10,379 nucleotides of DNA from Bacteroidales bacterium (GTDB taxonomy: Bacteria > Bacteroidota > Bacteroidia > Bacteroidales > UBA12077). Below the pieces are notes generated by a model, which was not told where the DNA came from, did not search any database, and saw nothing but the letters and a program-made list of their open reading frames with translations. The stretch's first letter is position 1. The number at the start of each line of letters is the position of its first letter. Positions 7,039 through 10,379 of the stretch are shown here, one piece after another. Made by a program: the position numbers and the translations under genes. The DNA lies in NCBI GenBank assembly GCA_030635365.1, contig DAOVYZ010000064.1, positions 1 through 10,379 of the forward strand, written 5' to 3'.

Positions 7039-7932
7039 CCGTTCGTTTATAATGCTAATTATAGCTCCTTTATATAAATCAGTATTTGCTCTATGTATAT
7101 ATAAATAATTATAGTACAATTTCTTTCGATTAACTTTTCTTGGAATTTTTATTGAATCCTGGTTAACAAAACGTTCCTTCATTAAATCAATTTCATCCGG
7201 TGATAACTCTATATCTTTCGTCAAAGAAATAGGGTTATCTTTATTTATAAATAAATCCACATTTACATCAGATAATTCGTTAACTGTTTTATTAATCGAG
7301 TTAATTAATTCATCGGCAGGTCCTGAATAAATTCCTAATTCGACGATGTATTTCCCATCCAATGTAGGATGATAAGTATATTTCTTTAATCTTTTAGTAC
7401 TCGATTCAACGGTAAATTTCTCATAAACAAACTTCTCTTCTTCAAATATCCCCAGAATCATATGCTTATGCTCTTCTCCGAACGAAAACAAATTAAGTCC
7501 AAGATCCGCTTCAAAGGTAGAATTTACTACAATCCCCTCCTCGTTTATTATGTATATATCTTCCATTTCCGGATCCATTCCCAATTCAATACGTATTTCA
7601 TCCAGATTTGCAAATTCAATATTGTCAGTTTTCTTAAAGTAATTATTAACCAACTCATTACTATACGATTCCATAATAGGATTTAAATATTGTTCAATTA
7701 TCTCCAGAGCAACATCCTGAATCTCCATTATATCAATAATTTCTTCCGAAATTATTTTACTTTTTGTGTCACTTGCATCTATTAAAATAGATTTTGTTTG
7801 ACTATAATTAAATGCCCCAAGTATAAGCAATGCAGAAACAGCTGGGATTACTACATTTAAAATTAGTTGCTTAAAAATGGTAGTTTTTCGCATATAATAA
7901 ACCTTAATTTTTCTAAATAATTTGATAAACAT
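7036..7932 (-). CDS. Sensor half of the interrupted receptor: TM1 plus CACHE-like domain
   Basis: If the TAG terminates translation, this 298-residue product is made. It has a basic N-terminus, one hydrophobic span (about 24-42, LNVVIPAVSALLILGAF) and a roughly 245-residue extracytoplasmic domain. That domain includes the CACHE-type core DIYIINEEGIVV at 125-136 with GLNLFSF downstream at 145-151, and a second beta-rich segment (KYIVELGIYSG) at 194-204. Such domains bind small ligands such as amino acids or carboxylates; the ligand is unknown. The product would end just before TM2 and be a membrane-tethered sensor with no output. The start at 7932 has a good Shine-Dalgarno site. An in-frame ATG at 7893 (residue 14) is an alternative with an AAGG 8 bp upstream. 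It follows the transporter gene by 20 bp. Confidence 0.72.
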   Translation of the reverse strand: MFIKLFRKIKVYYMRKTTIFKQLILNVVIPAVSALLILGAFNYSQTKSILIDASDTKSKIISEEIIDIMEIQDVALEIIEQYLNPIMESYSNELVNNYFKKTDNIEFANLDEIRIELGMDPEMEDIYIINEEGIVVNSTFEADLGLNLFSFGEEHKHMILGIFEEEKFVYEKFTVESSTKRLKKYTYHPTLDGKYIVELGIYSGPADELINSINKTVNELSDVNVDLFINKDNPISLTKDIELSPDEIDLMKERFVNQDSIKIPRKVNRKKLYYNYLYIHRANTDLYKGAIISIINER

Positions 7933-7940
7933 ACACCTTT

Positions 7941-7945
7941 TCCTT
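7941..7945 (-). promoter_or_regulatory. Shine-Dalgarno site (AAGGA) for the receptor gene
   Basis: AAGGA lies 8 bp before the ATG at 7932 on the coding strand, within the 20 bp gap after the transporter stop. It supports that start. The other four internal genes have only A/T-rich leaders, as is common in Bacteroidota. Confidence 0.6.
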
Positions 7946-7952
7946 AGTAATT

Positions 7953-10379
7953 TTATATCACTTTTTCATAATTAATATGCTTGTTAAGCCATTTTATCAT
8001 AGCTATTTCAATCTTATGAAAATCAAACATATTGTAAATTAATTCATTTTTTTCAATATAAAAAATTGAGCTATTACCGTTAATTTTTATATCAACTTCA
8101 TTCTTTGCATTACCTAAAATATCATCCATATCGTAAATCTCTCCTTCTCCCAATCTCCATTCTTTTTCTTTATCAATAGACAATAAAACTGTTTCCCCCT
8201 TTATTAAAAGAACTTTATTCTTTAAATCAGATAAAATAATATTATTTGATTCATTTGAATCTATTTCTAAGGTATCTAACTTCTTCGCAAGTTCATATAA
8301 GTACCTGCCATCTACATTTTTAAAATATTCAATGGTTTTCAAGAACCATGTTTTTTCAACAAGTAAGTTATATTTAGATTCACTTATTAAATCAATTGTA
8401 TTACTATATTCCTCTCGATTTAATTCTTTTATACGTTTTCCAATATTATTAAATTTTTCTTTATTAAGATTATTAATTACTACCGCTGCAGTTTCTCTTA
8501 ATATCTCATGTGGGTTAAATAAATGAGCAATAAGGTCATCGGGTATTTCGTCATTTTCAGATTCGGAAAAAGCATATAGAGCACAAGCTTTTGTCCATAT
8601 ATTTGTATCATTTATATCTCTATTTATTATTGCTATTAATAATTCATCTATAGTTAATTTTTCCAGTGGATAAAAATTTTGAAGTTGTCTGATTTTCTCT
8701 GCAAATGATATCTCCTCAACAATAGGGAATAACTTAGGTTTTATTTCTTCATGAATAAATAATTCGAGTAGCTCTAAAGCATAGCTTATACCTTCTGTTG
8801 TGCCACTCTCAATATTCTCTTTTACGTGCATTATAGATTTTGAATCATAAGCTAATGATAATAATAAATATAACAAATCATAATTTGCCGTTATCTCATT
8901 TTGAACAGCTTCTTTTAAATATTGAAATTCAGAAGTTTCATCCAAAGTAGCTTTAGCAGTAATATTCCATGCTACAACTCCAATATGTCTTTCTATTATT
9001 TGGTTTATATGCGTTAATTCCTTTTCATTTGCACTATAACCTGTTTCTTTCAAAGAAATAAGAACATAGTTAAGTATTTCTTCATTTGGATGCCCAAGTT
9101 TATTTACTAATAACTTTTGAGCTTTTCCTCCTCCAATCTGTCCTATTAGTTTTATGATTCTAAGTAATGTTCTATGGTTAGTGCCTGTTTTATAAAACAC
9201 CTGATCAATACAATCAAGTGCTATCTCTCCATAAGTTAATATGGAATCATATACATATGATATTAATTCCGGAGTATCAATATGATCAGAAATTATTGGG
9301 CAGAATTCAACATTTTTTGTATTTGTAGCCGCCTTTAAGGCAGCTATTTTAACAGGTAATTGCAAATCACGAATTAGTGATTTTAAATATATAAATAACG
9401 CTGGTTCGTAAAATCTACCTATTAAGTATGAGGCTAGTATTCTTTCATCTGTACCCTTAGATTTTGCTAACTCAATAAGTTTATCATGTCCTGGAGATTT
9501 TGCAATTTTTAAATCTATTTTACTAAATACTTTCGGCATTTTCTCCTGAAAATCTTTTACACTATCACCTTTCTGAGTTAAAAGCGAAAAAGATTTTAGA
9601 ATTTTTGATTCTAAAATCTTATTTTCTACAAAAAAAGCTATTTCTTTATTCTTAGAACTAATTAACTCTCTAAGTTTATCCTCAAATTTCAATGGGTGCA
9701 AAGAAAAATCATAGCCTAACCCTGGTATTGTTTTTCCGGAAAATTTGGATTCATCTTTCAAATTCTTATTCATAAAATCTGAAATGTTTTCAACTTCTTC
9801 CTTTTTCCCCTTATAATCAGCTAAAGATTTCTGCAACGAAATCTTATATTCCAAATAAAGTTTTCTGGCAATAAAAAACCAAATGATAAGAATAATCATT
9901 AATGAGTAGGAAAAATGAATCAACTTAAAAAACTCAAATAAGCTTAATGCTGCTAATATTAACCCTGCTGCCAGGGCAGCAATCTCATTAATTGTTCCAT
10001 CAACATATGCCTGAACATCATGCCTTATTTCTGCCTTTAATGACTGATACAGAATTTTAAAAGAAGGTACTTCAACAGCATCTTTTAATGCCTTTGAAAA
10101 TAACCTACTTAATGATATGATTAAAAAGAAGAATATAAAACCTGCTGAAATACTTGTATATCCTGATAAAGATCCAATAACAATAGCTAATACAGTAAAA
10201 ATACTTAATAAGAATGAAGATACAATTATACTGATCTTCAAACCATAAGCTTTCATTAATTTACTGTAAACAAAAGTTTTAAATAAGAATGTAAATAATA
10301 ACAAACTACCGGTAAAGGCTCCAAGAAATTCTGTTAAATCATTATGATCGGGATAATTATCTTTTGTAACAGAAAGGAA
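7953..10379 (-). CDS. NTT/MFS-type transporter-like protein with HEAT repeats and cNMP-binding-like domain, 5' end cut
   Basis: The frame is open from the right edge to the TAA at 7955-7953, giving 808 visible residues; the true start lies outside. Visible residues 1-25 look like the loop before TM7 of the ATP/ADP-translocase (NTT)-like family (TKDNYPD, then EFLGAF). About five hydrophobic spans follow within residues 17-172, with the family-like motif ALKDAVEVPSFKILYQSL and VDGTINEIAALAAG. Residues about 260-640 are helical repeats of HEAT type (for example LPVKIAALKAATNT, then NVEFCPII). Residues about 693-800 resemble a cyclic-nucleotide-binding fold (LLIKGETVLLSID, WRLGEGEIYDMDDILG), but the phosphate-binding cassette with its usual Arg is not recognisable, so binding is doubtful. 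Substrate is unknown; many such fusions may be regulatory rather than transporting. It heads the visible part of the probable operon. Confidence 0.8.
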   Translation of the reverse strand, partial: FLSVTKDNYPDHNDLTEFLGAFTGSLLLFTFLFKTFVYSKLMKAYGLKISIIVSSFLLSIFTVLAIVIGSLSGYTSISAGFIFFFLIISLSRLFSKALKDAVEVPSFKILYQSLKAEIRHDVQAYVDGTINEIAALAAGLILAALSLFEFFKLIHFSYSLMIILIIWFFIARKLYLEYKISLQKSLADYKGKKEEVENISDFMNKNLKDESKFSGKTIPGLGYDFSLHPLKFEDKLRELISSKNKEIAFFVENKILESKILKSFSLLTQKGDSVKDFQEKMPKVFSKIDLKIAKSPGHDKLIELAKSKGTDERILASYLIGRFYEPALFIYLKSLIRDLQLPVKIAALKAATNTKNVEFCPIISDHIDTPELISYVYDSILTYGEIALDCIDQVFYKTGTNHRTLLRIIKLIGQIGGGKAQKLLVNKLGHPNEEILNYVLISLKETGYSANEKELTHINQIIERHIGVVAWNITAKATLDETSEFQYLKEAVQNEITANYDLLYLLLSLAYDSKSIMHVKENIESGTTEGISYALELLELFIHEEIKPKLFPIVEEISFAEKIRQLQNFYPLEKLTIDELLIAIINRDINDTNIWTKACALYAFSESENDEIPDDLIAHLFNPHEILRETAAVVINNLNKEKFNNIGKRIKELNREEYSNTIDLISESKYNLLVEKTWFLKTIEYFKNVDGRYLYELAKKLDTLEIDSNESNNIILSDLKNKVLLIKGETVLLSIDKEKEWRLGEGEIYDMDDILGNAKNEVDIKINGNSSIFYIEKNELIYNMFDFHKIEIAMIKWLNKHINYEKVI
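9590..9620 (-). repeat. Perfect 13 bp inverted repeat with 5-base loop inside the transporter-like gene
   Basis: On the coding strand AAGATTTTAGAAT and its exact complement flank CAAAA. The downstream arm runs straight into TTTTCGC, so the transcript would form a 13 bp hairpin followed by a U-rich stretch. Only two pairs are G-C, so the stem is weak. It encodes a near-repeat KILESKILKS. It resembles a weak intrinsic terminator or pause site, or may be chance in AT-rich coding DNA. Confidence 0.55.

Larger units (their letters stand above)
5941..7932 (-). pseudogene. CACHE-HAMP-SpoIIE phosphatase receptor gene interrupted by one in-frame TAG
   Basis: The stretch is 664 codons in a single frame with one internal stop, the TAG at 7038-7036 (codon 299). 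Read through, the product has a complete receptor layout. TM1 is at about 24-42, an extracytoplasmic CACHE-like sensor at about 45-290, TM2 at about 309-328, a HAMP domain at about 329-375 (THPIKKL, then NNEITTL), a coiled coil at about 376-412 (LEQKVKDRTAE), and a SpoIIE/PP2C phosphatase at about 425-663. The 75 codons between the TAG and the next ATG (6810) encode TM2 and HAMP with no other stop or shift, so this is one gene rather than two. Explanations are a recent nonsense mutation, a sequencing error or amber readthrough. The family dephosphorylates serine phosphoproteins such as anti-sigma-antagonists, but no such partner is in view. I label it a pseudogene only because of the stop. Confidence 0.8.

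Noticed and set aside
7462..8526. Plus-strand frames at 7462-7686 and 8332-8526
   Set aside because: They are antisense to the sensor domain and the HEAT/cNMP region of convincing genes, and have biased low-complexity composition.
9966..9981. Palindrome TGCTGCC-AG-GGCAGCA
   Set aside because: The 2-base loop is too short for a good hairpin, there is no U-tract, and it is explained by codons for a run of Ala residues (I-A-A-L-A-A-G) in a membrane helix.
10302..10304. TTG at 10304 as start of the transporter-like protein
   Set aside because: The frame stays open to the window edge and the 25 extra residues match the family's loop before a membrane span, so the gene is cut, not started, here.

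Overview
The window looks like part of a chromosome from the phylum Bacteroidota, probably a free-living or marine relative. It is AT-rich (about 30% G+C by eye). Genes are packed with 1 to 20 bp gaps and mostly lack Shine-Dalgarno sites. The encoded families fit as well: an OmpA/PorT-like outer-membrane barrel, a lipoprotein with a lipobox cysteine, a SpoIIE phosphatase whose linker is typical of Bacteroidota, and an nSTAND1-WD40 protein. I cannot assign a genus.

Every supported gene lies on the minus strand, so the order of transcription runs from high to low coordinates. The order is: (1) a membrane protein of the nucleotide-transporter/MFS type with HEAT-like repeats and a degenerate cyclic-nucleotide-binding-like C-terminus, cut by the right edge (7953-10379); (2) a CACHE-like sensor, TM, HAMP and SpoIIE phosphatase receptor split by one in-frame TAG codon (5941-7932); (3) a protein with three tandem TIR-like domains (4527-5936); (4) an nSTAND1 NTPase with one membrane span, a 16-heptad alanine-phased coiled coil and a seven-bladed WD40 propeller (1442-4525); (5) a secreted helical-domain/outer-membrane beta-barrel protein (381-1430); (6) a lipoprotein that appears to begin a beta-propeller, cut by the left edge (1-366). 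The gaps are 20, 4, 1, 11 and 14 bp. No terminator or promoter is visible between genes, so a single operon is the simplest reading. No non-coding stretch exceeds 20 bp once the 225 bp after the TAG is recognised as coding.

Taken together, the locus encodes parts for every envelope layer. These are a surface or periplasmic lipoprotein and barrel, an inner-membrane STAND switch whose propeller is predicted to face the periplasm, a cytoplasmic TIR-type protein, and a membrane receptor with a phosphatase output. My inference is a trans-envelope signalling or conflict (defence-like) system in which envelope events gate a STAND/TIR module. No function is proven from sequence alone. The two points most worth checking are the amber codon inside the phosphatase receptor and the conservation of the TIR, STAND-WD40, barrel and lipoprotein set as a unit.
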